From contig OX352763.1 in the NCBI GenBank assembly GCA_947095585.1, positions 44,690,010 to 44,754,009 of the forward strand: a DNA stretch of 64,000 bases, read 5' to 3'. The translations under genes and the position numbers were made by a program. This DNA is from Nephrocerus scutellatus (Eukaryota; Arthropoda; Insecta; Diptera; Pipunculidae). Below the pieces are notes generated by a model. It saw only the letters and a program-made list of their open reading frames with translations. It did not search any database and was not told where the DNA came from. Below, piece by piece: positions 1 to 10,304 of the stretch. Numbering within the stretch: position 1 is the first letter of the stretch; every line of letters starts with the position of its first letter.

Positions 1-1
1 C

Positions 2-520
2 TTCAATCTTATGATTTTCAACATTGTAAATTCCTTCATCAAAAATTATTTCGTTTTTCAAGAACTTCTGCTTCTTGAGGTAAACTAATCCTTCTTGTTG
101 ATTCACCAATAACTGTACAGTATGTTTGTTTGATCTTTCAAACAACATTTGTATAGTTTGTCCATTGATTTCTAATAGATTATGTTTATAATCTATTTTA
201 GCGTTAAATCGTTTTAGTATGTCGTTTCCAATAATACCGTCGTATTTGTCATGGAACGCGCAGACTAAAAAGTCAATTTTTTGCTTGAGATCACCAAATT
301 CTTTAAAAAGGGGAACTGATACTCTTTCAGTTACGTTTATATTATGTTGTAGTGTTTTAATTTGAATTTTATTAATTGGTACTTTCCATTTAGGATTACA
401 AAGACCTGGATTTATAATAGAGTTTGTTGCTCCAGTATCGATAATAAATTTTAATGGATTTTTATTAGATTTGATTTTTACATATGGTAAATCTCCTCCG
501 AGGCTTGTAAGTGAAAATTT
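2..520 (-). CDS. Gypsy-group retrotransposon pol, protease end (partial)
   Basis: Reading leftward on the minus strand, this frame stays open from the end of gag to the window edge with no stop. It encodes the start of a retrotransposon polyprotein. The aspartic protease active site DTGA is at about positions 426-437, followed some 60 residues later by the retropepsin-type motif GIIGND. A protease of this kind cuts Gag-Pol inside virus-like particles. The frame is -1 relative to gag, and no separate start codon is needed if ribosomes shift frame. Reverse transcriptase and integrase would lie beyond the left edge. The open frame here suggests a fairly young copy. Family assignment rests on the gag, the primer site and the protease motif seen together. 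Confidence 0.8.
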
Positions 521-1551
521 TCGCTTGTTTCGCATTTATTTATGTCCATAGGTTCGACAGTTTGATTTTGTTGGATATCAGGCAAATTATTTGGAATGTC
601 ACTTGTGAATTGATGATAATTTGGTTGTCTATAATTATTATAACTATTATTTCTATAATTATTGAACTGTCTGTTCTTATTCTGATATTGATCGGATCTA
701 TAATTATTATAGCTATCATTTCCATAATTGTTGAACTGCCTGTTCCTATTCTGATATTGGTCGGATCTATAATTATTATAGCTATCATTTCTATAATTGT
801 TAAGATGTTCATTTCTGTTTGGGTTTTGTTGGTATTTATTTCCATATTCTTGTTTATTTGGAGAAAAATTATTATTTTTATTGTAATTATTATTATAACG
901 TATTTTCCTATTATTATTGTGATTATAGAATGGTTCTGGATTTGATTGATCTGCGTAGCCTGTTTGACTAAGTATATCAATTGCTGATTCTAAATTCTCA
1001 GGATTTCTACAAATTAGAATTGTTTTCATTGGTTCAGGTATTTTATTTTTAAATATATCAAGTGCAGTACGTATGTTATTTAATGAACATTCGTTCGCTA
1101 TTTTACCAGGGCCAGTTACTAATAAAGTTTTGTTATTTAATTTTCGTAGTTTATCTTTTATTTCGTTGAAAAAACCTAAAACATTGTTTTTGAAAGTAAC
1201 ACCTCTCAATTCGTCGAAAAGTTGTTCTACACTACGTCTTTCGGCAAAGTTATTTTGTAAAACGATTTTTATATCATTCCAAGCAATGGCTTGGGTATTA
1301 ATTTCTATTACTTCTCTAGCTTTTCTGATAAGTTTGCTTCTTATTATGTCCGAAAATAAATATTGAGAAAGGTCATCGTAAGTTATTAATAGCGGATTTA
1401 TTCTGTCTACTAAATTAGTGAATGTTAATAAGTTGTCCGAATTTCCGTCAAAGTAAGGAAGGGCGTTTAGGTATTTAATAGGATTTAGGATTATTTTATT
1501 TTCTAAGATAATATTATTTTCTTGCATTAAATTATTTACTTGATTTTCCAT
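478..1551 (-). CDS. Gypsy-group (17.6/297-like) retrotransposon Gag
   Basis: A complete 357-codon open frame starting at ATG 1549-1551. The first two thirds resemble an LTR-retrotransposon capsid region. The last third is an Asn/Tyr/Arg-rich low-complexity tail made of imperfect repeats around NNYR and SDQYQN. No CCHC zinc knuckle is visible. Gags of the gypsy/17.6/297 group also lack this knuckle and bind RNA through basic tails. Gag forms the particle that packages element RNA. The stop (478-480) overlaps pol in the -1 frame. A plus-strand open frame at 511-945 is a shadow of the low-complexity tail. Confidence 0.8.
   Translation of the reverse strand: MENQVNNLMQENNIILENKIILNPIKYLNALPYFDGNSDNLLTFTNLVDRINPLLITYDDLSQYLFSDIIRSKLIRKAREVIEINTQAIAWNDIKIVLQNNFAERRSVEQLFDELRGVTFKNNVLGFFNEIKDKLRKLNNKTLLVTGPGKIANECSLNNIRTALDIFKNKIPEPMKTILICRNPENLESAIDILSQTGYADQSNPEPFYNHNNNRKIRYNNNYNKNNNFSPNKQEYGNKYQQNPNRNEHLNNYRNDSYNNYRSDQYQNRNRQFNNYGNDSYNNYRSDQYQNKNRQFNNYRNNSYNNYRQPNYHQFTSDIPNNLPDIQQNQTVEPMDINKCETSENFHLQASEEIYHM
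514..520 (-). promoter_or_regulatory. Candidate -1 frameshift heptamer A AAT TTT
   Basis: In the gag frame the codons read GAA AAT TTT CAC, so the heptamer AAATTTT has the X XXY YYZ pattern of -1 slippery sites. It lies 34 bases before the gag stop, and the -1 frame is open from here into the protease. Slippage here would make Gag-Pol. No downstream pseudoknot was looked for. Confidence 0.5.
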
Positions 1552-2349
1552 TTTGATTTTATTAAATATTTTTTTGTAATAATAAAAAAAAAATAAAGTA
1601 ACCTTATATTTTATATATATAATAAAAATTGTAGATTTTATTTGTTAAAAATTATTTAAATTGTGTATATATTTTTCAATAGTAAAAATGTCTATGATTT
1701 CACCTTGATTTAATTTTCAGATCAGCAATTTGATGATAAATATTGATTGATGTTCTTTGTTAATTTATTATGTTGAATCGTCTTTAATTTGTCTTCTAGT
1801 GATATTGTGAGTAATCGTCTTTTATTTGTCTTCTAATGATGCTGCGGATAATTGTCTTTGATTCGTCTTCTTTATGTTGATTTGACCAATAGTTTATTTT
1901 GTTAATGTTCTTTATTTTGTAGAAAATGTTCGTAAAATTTTTCACTTATTTTTATGAATAATGTAATTATTTTTGTAAAAATGTTTATAAAAATGGTTCA
2001 CTTATTTTTGTGTATAATGTAATTATTTTTGTAAAAATATTTGTAAAATTTCTGCACTTCTGCTGTAGAATTTTTTTTCACTATTATTGCAAATAATGCA
2101 ATTATTTTCGTAGAAATTTTGTTCACTATTATTGCGAATAATGCAATAACTTTCGTAGAATTTTGTGAAATTTCTGCACTTCTGCTGTAGAAATTTTGTT
2201 CACTATTATTGCGAATAATGCAATAATTTTTCGTAAAAATATTTGTAAAATTTCTGCACTTCTGCTGTAGAAATTTTATTTTTTCACTTTTGTTGTTGTG
2301 GAGTGCTTTAAATTTTTTAAAAAAAATAAGTCTTAGTTGACTAGCACTA
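1552..2349 (-). repeat. Retrotransposon 5' leader with tandem repeats
   Basis: Untranslated leader between the primer-binding site and gag, very AT-rich. Positions about 2040-2283 hold two to three imperfect tandem copies of a block of about 100 bp that begins near TTCTGCACTTCTGCTGTAGA (at about 2051, 2167 and 2253). They are interleaved with a shorter repeat around CACTATTATTGCRAATAATG. Upstream, 1930-2040 has a related doublet. No coding potential was seen. Confidence 0.55.
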
Positions 2350-2366
2350 TCCTACCGACTGCGCCA
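2350..2366 (-). other. tRNA primer-binding site of the LTR element
   Basis: On the minus strand this reads TGGCGCAGTCGGTAGGA, two to four bases after the LTR end, where minus-strand DNA synthesis is primed. The sequence matches the primer site known from 17.6/297-type fly elements, which use tRNA-Ser. It is not a tRNA gene. Confidence 0.75.
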
Positions 2367-3190
2367 ATTATGTTTTCAATGTAACTTAGTAAATTTTAAA
2401 AAAGATCTTTCTTTATTAAAATAATATTACAAGTCACAAGAAAATTATTTAAGACAATATCTTTATTGAATGATTCTATATCCTGTATCACTGTGTATAA
2501 ATTTGTAGAATGGAAGTGTTAATAATACAATCCGTTAACTTAATGAATACCAGATACTTAATGAATGTTGGATGGAAACTTAATGAATCCCGGATACTTA
2601 ATGAATTATGAATACTGAATGCTTCTGCTTTTATACTTATTTCTATATACTTATTTTGTTATGTGATCCAACTTGTGTTGTGAAATAGTTTTGGACTTTG
2701 AACTTGTTTTCGTCTTTGAGGACGTAAACATGTTATTGTCTTAGATCTGATTTGAGATAAGGTTGTTTTCATGTTCTAGCATGTTTTGAATAGATATCTA
2801 AATTCGTCGTAATTGACCATCTGGCGTTTTGATCATTGATTGGCCTTGAATTGAAGATGGTAAACATGTTGACAAAATTCGTATTGTGATATAAGATTGG
2901 CCTTGAATGTTAAAGTAGTAAACAAGATGATTTCATCATGTTGTGAAATTGGTAAACAAGATATGAAGTTGGATCGCATTTACATTATTCTTATTCTATG
3001 TGATTATGTGATTACATACTGTGAATATCTTATATTGTTATTCAGTATTTCTATATTATAACGGGTGCCTGTAGTGGGATATTCTCTATGTTAACACTTA
3101 AGCTCCAGGAGATATATCAGTTTAGAGTGATCGGTACACATAATAGGATGTTGTATTCCGGTTAATCTGTTGAATAGGAACCTCGTTATA
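2367..3190 (-). repeat. 5' LTR of the 1-3.2 kb retrotransposon (outer end uncertain)
   Basis: AT-rich sequence directly upstream (in element orientation) of the primer site, so it must be the 5' LTR. Only the inner edge (2367) is fixed. The outer edge cannot be checked because the matching 3' LTR lies outside the window. A palindromic MITE starts at about 3191. Short repeats around CTTAATGAAT occur at 2540-2600. Confidence 0.5.
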
Positions 3191-3502
3191 AAAAACATTC
3201 TTACGTTTTGGTTATAATTAGCATATGACTCATCGATGCAGAATAAAATTGTTTTCTTTTTTTAATTAATTATTTATATAATTTCTCATTTGTAAATCAA
3301 TGCAATTTTAATTTTCGTTTGATACTAAATTAAAATTGTCATTTTGTTTTCGAATGACAAATTTCTTTATAAGAAGAAAATTAATATTGCATTTATTTAC
3401 AAATGAGAAAAAAATTAATAAAATAATTTATTAAAAACATGTATTTCTGGATCGTTATATATATATGTTAATTATAACCAAGATGTAAATACTTTCTTTT
3501 TT
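3191..3502. repeat. Palindromic MITE (about 310 bp)
   Basis: The ends are inverted repeats: TTTTGGTTATAATTAG near 3207-3222 pairs with TTAATTATAACCAA near 3468-3481. Inner arms around CTCATTTGTAAAT (3285) and ATTTACAAATGAG (3398) also pair, so almost the whole segment could fold into one hairpin. It has no coding capacity. Confidence 0.6.
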
Positions 3503-3578
3503 ATAAGAGGATGCCTATTCAAACAGAAACAGTGTATTCGAGGTATTGACTATGCAACGAGCACGATAAGCACTTTCC

Positions 3579-4508
3579 AGCAAGTAATGAACGCTATTTT
3601 TCACACGACCAAAAAATTTTTTTTGCTAAACTACACGTGCGTAATGCAAAACTACTGTGGAAATGTGTGTTCGCAGTGACTGCAGAAAGTAGCAACGGTA
3701 TTTTCTATGTTAACACACTAGTGTGAATAATGCATACTTTCGGGATAGGTTATAGCGTAGGAAACAGTCACTTTTGTTCGTGTAAAAAAATATTTTCACA
3801 CGCTCATAGATGAAAGTCAGATGTCAAAAAATGGACGTGCTGACTCGGATGTGTGCTCTCGTGAAAACAAGGCGCGACACTCCTATAAATAATATCTGAA
3901 ACACCTCGCAAATCTCCCGGAATCTGAAGCTAACGATCTTCAGATCTAACGTTCTCTCAGTACTCTTGTATGGCTGCGAAACGTGGAAAGTCACAGAGTC
4001 AATTGCGACGCGCCTCCAAGTCTTCGTCAACAATAAGATGGCCGGACATTATCACCAATCAAGACTTGTGGAGAGTAACGCAGCAAGAAGCAATCGCGAT
4101 CACCATCAGACGACGAAAATGGAGCTGGATTGGCTACATTTTGAGAAAGCCAGTTGACGATATTGCAAAACTAGCGCTCGACTGTATAGAAGAGGAAGCA
4201 AAATCCCAGGGGACAGAGTGGCGTCTCTTGAAAACTCAGGCGATAAATCGAGTTCGTTGGCGGGCGTTTGTAGAAGCCATATGCTCTTCCGTGGAGTAAA
4301 GGCAAGAAAGAAGATAGATGAAAGTGACTGTTTCGTACACTATAACCAAGCTTCGAAAGTAGCTTAGTGATTTAACATATAAAATACTTTTGTTATTTAC
4401 TGCAGTCACAGCGAACACACATTCCCAGAGTAATTTTGATTGGGCATAACCGGTTTAGTAAAAAAAAACCGGTTTTGGTCGTGTAAAAAATAGCGTACAT
4501 TACTCGCA
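3579..4508. mobile_element. Fold-back element with arms of about 200 bp
   Basis: The left arm (about 3579-3782) and right arm (about 4318-4508) are inverted, imperfect copies. Shared blocks in the same order include GTAATG-ACGCTATTTTT-CACGACC, AATGTGTGTTCGC-GTGACTGCAG, TACTTTCG-GGTTATAG, and AAACAGTCACTTT. The space between the arms is filled almost exactly by a LINE tail (3885-4299). This is either a fold-back transposon carrying LINE sequence or one later hit by a LINE. Direct evidence is the inverted repeat only; no transposase is present. Confidence 0.65.
3885..4299 (+). pseudogene. LINE reverse transcriptase 3' tail (RTE-like), frameshifted
   Basis: C-terminal part of a non-LTR retrotransposon polyprotein, split over two frames near 4030-4060. 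The translated pieces contain YGCETWKVT, WPDI, NQDLWR, RRRKWSWIG and a C-terminal NRVRWRAFVEA-CSS. This set is typical of the post-RT region of RTE/SR2-like LINEs. It ends at TAA 4297-4299. It lies between the fold-back arms. A related tail is found at 16400-16740. Non-functional. Confidence 0.7.
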
Positions 4509-4636
4509 CGATATACTCAACTTTCCTCGCTCGTTATGTAATATACTATAATATGTAGGTAGTATCTATTGCATTGAATTCTCTTCTACTTCTGTTTGGG
4601 ATATATTACGAATCACGATGGCGGTGTTTTTTTTTG

Positions 4637-4978
4637 TGTCGGAGAAATCCGAGACATCCGAATTCCGAGATGTCCGATAAATCCGATAATTTATTTTCTC
4701 TGATCAGATCTGTCAGATCAAAAAAATTATCTGCTGTTTTTTTAGTTTCAGAGAAAAGTTTTATTTCCATAGTAGTCGACATGTCTCATGTTTAAGGAAA
4801 CAAACAACTACAGCTATCAAGAAATGTTTTGCATACTTTTTCAGAGTAAAAAGATCATATCCGAGAACTATCGGAACGAAAAAATGAACGCTTCAGAGAA
4901 AAAAAATTTCTCGGAGAATGAAAAAAAACAAACAATATGAATTCCTACAGTTAAATTAACTCTCCGATTACTCCGACA
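4637..4978. repeat. TIR MITE with TGTCGGAG ends
   Basis: Begins TGTCGGAGAAATCCGAGA and ends, on the other strand, TGTCGGAGTAATCGGAGA. Internal CGGAGA-type motifs recur. It has no coding capacity. The superfamily was not determined. Confidence 0.6.
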
Positions 4979-5028
4979 TCAAAAAAGAACACAGCCCATG
5001 ACACGTCATCTAGAGCAAGAAAATCTAA

Positions 5029-5295
5029 TGTCGTTTTTTTAAATCTGACGCTGATTGATTTTTTGGCTGTCAAGTTGTTCGTTTTTCCAACAAAAAAAAA
5101 CCAATCTACGGTAGATCGGATTTCCCCTCTAACAGATCTCGATATTTTGGGAGATTATCCCTCTTTTCATTAACTGCAACAACAACACATGCAACAAAAC
5201 AATGTAAACAAAAGATTCTCGGCTTTCGTGTTCGTTTTTTTCGAGAAAAAATCTGAGCTCGAGCGCAGATTTCTAAAACAAAAAAAAATACGACA
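5029..5295 (-). repeat. TIR MITE, 'TGTCGT' family, copy 1
   Basis: A dispersed element of about 230-270 bp bounded by TGTCGTTTTTTT and AAAAATACGACA. Core marks are the palindrome CTACGGTAGAT, the block GATTTCCCCTCT, GTTGTTGTTGCAGTTAATG (here reversed) and CTGAGCTCGAGCGCAGA. Other copies in the window are at 6227 (fragment), 35031, 49003, 60727 and 62600 (fragment). Confidence 0.65.
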
Positions 5296-6226
5296 TAACA
5301 CATTGCCAATCTATGCGTCATAATGTTAGCAGCTGGCGATAGTTTTGAAACGCTTTGTGTTTTTGCTTCGTAGGGCGTCACAAACAGCTTTTTAGTCTAA
5401 ATACGCTCCTAGTTCTGCTGTCGAACCGTTGTTTATTCCGATTGCAAACATAGATATGACTGTATGTATTTAAATCGTAAGCATTGGAAACGGTACAAGC
5501 CAAATAACTTTTTATGAACGCACCTGTCTACTCATCTTCTGCAATCCTTGCACAGGCACACTAAACTGTTGAACGACATTGTCGTATATGTTTATATAGG
5601 GATGATGTTCTAAGAAGGTTTTATTTTATCTAAACACAAAAACAAATGTAGTAATTTTTGTCAATTTCGCAGGTTATTGGCGTTATCATTGTTTATGCAG
5701 ACTTTGATATAAACAAATAAAAACAAAATTTATATACCGCAATGATTTTATCACTTTTCCACAATTTAGGTTTTATTAAACGTTGTAAAACAAAATTTTC
5801 CGAATTTAGTATTCTAGAAATAGGAAGTAAAATTCATTAATTGGATGCTCTATTTGCATTCAAATTTCAAAAGTCGCAATAGAGCAAAGACGCATGTCAG
5901 CGGCAAAATGAATCAGCTGTTAAAATATTGAGCATTATAAAGAGGAAAGAGAGAGAATATTAAGGCTAGCAGAGAGTTTCAGCCATTAAAAGCTGCAAGC
6001 TTTAGCCATTAAAAGCTTATCCACAATTGTAAATATATGATAGTCATCCAAAATGTGTGACACCCCGATTTGACTGCGCATGATAGTATGAAAACACATT
6101 TGACTCATATTTATTGAAGCGCAGTGGGGTAAAAAACTAAAGCGAATCCACAATTGTATATGCTAGTCACCCAAAATGTGAGACACACCGATTTGACTGT
6201 GAAACTAACGATTCGTACTACACTTA
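5296..6226. other. No gene; contains a direct repeat
   Basis: No coding signal is seen. A segment of about 55 bp starting ATCCACAATTGTA (about 6010-6065) recurs at about 6147-6203 with roughly 85% identity, a spacing of about 137 bp. The stretch lies between oppositely oriented copies of the same MITE family (5029-5295 and 6227-6372). Confidence 0.5.
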
Positions 6227-6372
6227 TGTCGTATTTTTTTTTGTTTTAGAAATCTGCCCTCGAGCTCAAATTTTTTTTTTCGAAAAAACGAACACGAAAG
6301 CCGAGAATCTTTTTACATTGTTTTGTTGCATGTGTTGTTGTTGCAGTTAATGAAAAGAGGGGTAATCTCAAC
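6227..6372 (+). repeat. 'TGTCGT' MITE fragment
   Basis: The left half of the same family as 5029-5295, in opposite orientation. It starts TGTCGTATTTTTT, contains CGAACACGAAAGCCGAGAAT and GTTGTTGTTGCAGTTAATG, and breaks off where LINE sequence begins. Confidence 0.6.
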
Positions 6373-6374
6373 AG

Positions 6375-7285
6375 TTGCAACAAGAGATAAAACCAGAGTT
6401 ACTGGGGATCAAGAACACTAAAGACAATGGACAAGAAGTAATAGAGATGGCAGCAAGCAAAAATTTGGTCGTTGGGCGTAAAAATGTCCATAAAGCCACC
6501 TGGATATCTTCTGATGAAGCCAAAAAACCAGATAGACGACGTGATGATAGATCGTTGCCACAACCTGAATCTGATGACGACACGAACGGTACGAGTTACC
6601 AACGTCTAGTCGGACCACTAACTTGTTGGTATGGTGCTCCGAGCTGATTGCATCATCACGAAAGACTGCATACGCGAATTAGATTCAAGTCAACTACGGT
6701 CAAGCGATAGGTCTCGCTCTAAATCCAGGGAGAGTAAGTCTTGGTGCTATGATGTCGGACGTAGAAGAGAAATGGACAGGCCTTAAGAATACTGTCATAA
6801 GTACTGCTGACTACATGCTAGGCAGTAGTCCTAGAGATGGGAACGAACGTACCGAGTAATGCTACAATTTCATAGAACGCGAGCACACGAAGAACAATAT
6901 AAAGAACTCAGAAGATATGAAAAAAAAGTTCACTGACGAAAGAAAGCAGCCTGCGAGAAGAATCTCGTCCGTGAACTAGAACGGAAGTTCTACGAAAGAG
7001 TCCGCGGTACGACGCAATATACACCGCAATATAGTGCAAAGACAAAGAAGGTAATTTCATCGCCGATCTCAAAGAAGTCTTAGAGCACTTTTGTAAGTTG
7101 CTAAATGACCAGCTAACTGAGGAATTTGAGGCTCTCTAAGAGGCATCGTGTGCCCCATACATAAGAAGCGAGTTATCACTACGTGCAGCAATTATCATGG
7201 TAAAACGTTGTTGAATATAGGGTATAAAATTTTGTCCTATATCCTTCTAAATAGGATAGCCCCATACGCTAAAGTAATCATCTAA
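6375..7285 (+). pseudogene. Decayed LINE (endonuclease to early RT)
   Basis: Plus-strand remnant homologous to the better-preserved LINE at 13440-16050. Matching pieces, in order, are DNGQEVIEMAASKNLVV, HKATW-S-D, NYGQAIGLALN, EEKWTGLKNTVISTAD, YKELRRYEK, and near the end ILNRIAPYAKVII. It has many frameshifts and stops, and both ends are truncated. Confidence 0.7.
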
Positions 7286-7661
7286 ATATTTAGAACACAC
7301 ATTACCTTAAGAATCAGATGCAAACAGATGTTTTCTCATATACGATAACATGTGTTCTAAATTTATTCTTTAATTTTTGACATGAATGCATTTCAGCGAT
7401 AACTCCATCATTTTACTTACCCAAGCATATTTTTTATTGTAGAATTATTGTTGTTTGAGGTGGAAGCAACGAGTAACACTGCTGTTGACATTAAAGCAAA
7501 GTCAAATTATGCGCATGCGTTAAAAATCATCCTACTACACACAACATCTACTAATACATACGAACTTGCGGTTAAGATGTGAGTTTTACACATTTGCGAC
7601 CAAAATTCATACTCAGCCGCTAATAGCATGATTATTAAATAAAAATAAAAATTATTAAAAT
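7286..7661. other. No feature recognised
   Basis: AT-rich spacer between a LINE remnant and a SINE. No coding or repeat structure could be supported. Confidence 0.4.
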
Positions 7662-7957
7662 GTGGGCGCCGTGGCTCAGTGGAAAAGTGCATGGCTACTG
7701 AGCAGGGATTCGTGGTTCGAATCCCAGTAACACCAAAAGTATTTTTCACGGTTTCCCACCTCTCGCGAATGGGTGACAAACGTTCCGAGAGTAATAACTT
7801 GTCACGGAAAGCTTCTCAATTTGCCGTTCGGATCCGGACTTAAATTGTAGGTCCCTTCCATTTGTGTCCAAAATATATACATCCACAACACAAATGGTCG
7901 CGAGAAGCTAGGCCTTGGACCGCAACGGTCTGTCGCGCCGAATATTATTATTATTAA
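7662..7957 (+). mobile_element. tRNA-derived SINE
   Basis: The head carries an RNA polymerase III A box (TGGCTCAGTGG, 7672-7682) and B box (GGTTCGAATCC, 7714-7724), spaced as in a tRNA. The flanks do not form an acceptor stem, so it is not a tRNA gene. A tRNA-unrelated body follows, ending GGTCTGTCGCGCCGAATATT and an ATT/AAAT-rich tail. Similar AT-rich sequence (ATTATTAAATAAAAATNN) on both sides is a possible target duplication. The 3' end recurs on the minus strand at 19843-19875, which supports a dispersed SINE family. Confidence 0.8.
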
Positions 7958-8105
7958 ATAAAAATTGTATGGGAGCCCCCCAACCCCACGCGCGATCACT
8001 ACCAAATGTTAAGAGAAAGTGTGCAAAGTTTCAGTAAAATCGGGCTTTGGGAAGTTACAGACAGAAAAACACACGTGCACGCGGAGTTAATATAGAGAAT
8101 TTAAA
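7958..8105 (+). repeat. Helitron-like repeat, 3' end fragment
   Basis: Shares GGGAGCCCCCC-ACC, AAATCGGGCTTTGGGAAGT and GTTAATATAGAGAATTTAAA with the longer repeat at 23168-24090. The SINE lies directly upstream, probably inserted into it. Confidence 0.5.
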
Positions 8106-8249
8106 AATAATACTTTTGAACACAAAAGGTTCGTGATTTTGTGAACTGCTCCAATTGAATCCGATAGCAATGTTGAATGAATCTTAGTGCAAGTTGCTGT
8201 TTTTCTGTTGTCTAAGCGAAATTTAAACCCCCATCATACATATTTATAT

Positions 8250-8860
8250 TTAGGATTGTGTGCGTGAACAAGCTTCATTGGAGCGGCCAGATATTCGCTA
8301 TCGCTTAAAATGCTGCGAATTTTTAGGTTTCATAAGACATTGCAAGAAATACTTCACTTCCTCAGACCTGTCTACTATTTACAAGAGGTATATACGCCCA
8401 AAACTTGAAAATAACTATTTTCTGAAAAGCTACTCCTTACACTACATTACATCTACTAGATAGAATACGAAACAACTCAATAAAACTTATTGTTGACTAA
8501 CATATTGCGACACCAATCGACTCGACTGAACACCGTAAGAATGTTTCCTGCTTGATACGGTTCAATCGCTTTAACCGCAAGGGGTGTTCAAAATAAATAT
8601 TAAGGTGTATCTCGCCTATCCACGGTCCATAAATGAGCCCATCTTCGGATGTACGGCCCAATACAGATATTGTTTCTTTAGACGCTCATTAATTATGTGG
8701 CCTAATTTGTCAAAATCTGTGTTTACGCGGACATTTAAGACATATGATCATACCCATATCCCCTTTTCCACTCCTTAATACCTTATTTCCGTAAAACCAC
8801 ACGTGTATATTTACAATAAAAAAATGTCAATCACTACCTGTTAAATACTGCATTAATAAA
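8250..8860 (+). pseudogene. Jockey/CR1-like LINE, C-terminal RT remnant
   Basis: Translations in shifting frames give RPDIRYRLKCCEFLGFIRH, YFTSSDLSTIYKRYIRPKLE, then TEHRKNVSCLIRFNRF and a tail resembling the end of jockey-superfamily polyproteins. It contains several stops and frameshifts. The 3' end is indistinct (about 8780-8860). Confidence 0.65.
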
Positions 8861-9247
8861 ATAAACTTGATTAGTTAATGTAAAGAATCATGCAGAATGG
8901 AGAAAAATTATCTGTAAGGTATAAAACGAAGGAATATGTTTTTATCCACTAGTTTCAATGATTTTATGTTTTTTGTTTATGTTTAAATTGATACTTTGCA
9001 ACATTTTTCACAATTTATCAATGCACTGCACTATTTGTTGTTGCACACACCAAACAGTCCTATTAACTATTAATATTTTGTTTATGGAGTCGCTCATTTG
9101 GTCTCTTTCGGTTTCTATACACGTACTAATTCCTAGATATCTCACTTGGTATGTCAAGTTGTCTTATTTTTATTGCTGCGGTAGCAAAAGTAGAGAGCTA
9201 AAATCTCCAAAACAAAGATCGATTTTATTTTATTTAAAAATTTTTAG
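8861..9247. other. No gene; probable intron or spacer
   Basis: AT-rich. Short open frames here lack protein-like composition. It ends in a plausible splice acceptor (TTTTTAG at 9241-9247). Confidence 0.35.
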
Positions 9248-9442
9248 AAATTAATCTAAAAAAATTGGTTAAATTCAAATCACGAGTGTTGTCCGGAAAA
9301 GAAGATGCTAGACTTGATGCGTATGTGCCTTTGACGAAGCTACACAAAGCGACTAAATTTATGCTGAAAATGGTACCACAATCGTCCGAGAGAGAGTATA
9401 GTGTATTTGTTCGGGCCGATCGGAAAGCGGATTTACTCCTAA
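9248..9442 (+). CDS. Probable internal coding exon (maybe of the 20-21 kb gene)
   Basis: An open 195-bp segment with protein-like composition between a good acceptor (ATTTTTAG) and a consensus donor (A|GTAAGT at 9443). It encodes about 64 residues including KFKSRVLSGKEDARLDAYV and SEREYSVFVRADRKADLLL, a look of beta-sandwich extracellular sequence. There is no in-frame ATG at its start, as expected for an internal exon. It ends after one base of a codon, and the exon at 20120 starts needing exactly one base, so the two could splice in frame across an intron of about 10.7 kb filled with transposons. The link is inference. Confidence 0.5.
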
Positions 9443-10304
9443 GTAAGTTCTTAACATTGTAACAAAAAAAAAATACATTCACAATAAATTAATATTGTCT
9501 TTAGCAAATTTACTTAAGTTTTTCTTATCTAATTGCCCAATAAAGTTATTGTAATGCAACGCTGCTTACCGGAATATAAATTAATTTTCAAAAGGCAGAA
9601 GGTCTTCTTAACATGACCATTTAACAATCACTGAGCCATTTTTTAATATATTTAACAGCATAAGCAAAAACGAATAAAAGAAAAGAACAACATTTAAAAT
9701 GTGCATCCGATAAGAAATGTGTCAAGGTTTTGATAACATTTTAACCCTAAGTTTGGTTTAATCTCACCCATTACAAACCAATGTGAACGTCATAGCCTGA
9801 GGGAAGAGGGATACGCTGTCGACAACTATGGCATATACATACATACGTTATGTATGTTGTACGTCATTTATTTTTAAATGCATTTCGTTTAACTGCTCAT
9901 GTTAACAAAAAATTGAAATTCTGTAAAATACCTACACAAAAGTATCTTAGGGCTGATTTGCACAGTTCAAAAAGAAAAACAGAATATATTTAGCCTATAA
10001 GGCATTGTTACATTGTTTACTCGTATTTTGAGAAATTTGTTTGATATCTTTAGAGGGACATTGTTCAGAAAGAAAATATAATTATAAAATAATTAATGCG
10101 GCCTAAGATCTTCTTTGGGGATCTGCATTGCGATTGATCTGCATTTTGACTGCTCAAAACTTGGTTTGAGGCAGTAGCGCAACAATCAAGTTCGTGATGC
10201 TTTACCTCCTAGTGGTGGTACCCGGGCAACTATGTGTATAAATTCTCATATATGTAGGCTAAAATTGTAATATTGCGAACGGTATAGCGTTTCTAGTCTA
10301 GGTA
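9443..10304. other. No feature recognised
   Basis: AT-rich, non-coding. It contains a short (CATA)n-like palindrome at about 9835-9860. Possibly intronic if the exon at 9248-9442 belongs to the gene downstream. Confidence 0.35.

Noticed and set aside
511..980. Hydrophobic open frames overlapping gag in other frames
   Set aside because: Shadows of the Asn/Tyr-rich repeat region of gag.
2350..2366. tRNA gene fragment
   Set aside because: The 17-base match ends exactly next to the LTR and is explained as a primer-binding site.
7672..7736. A functional tRNA gene
   Set aside because: A and B boxes are present but no acceptor-stem pairing exists and a SINE body follows.
9241..9448. Minus-strand 82-codon frame opposite the 9248 exon
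   Set aside because: The plus strand has matching acceptor and donor sites and better composition.
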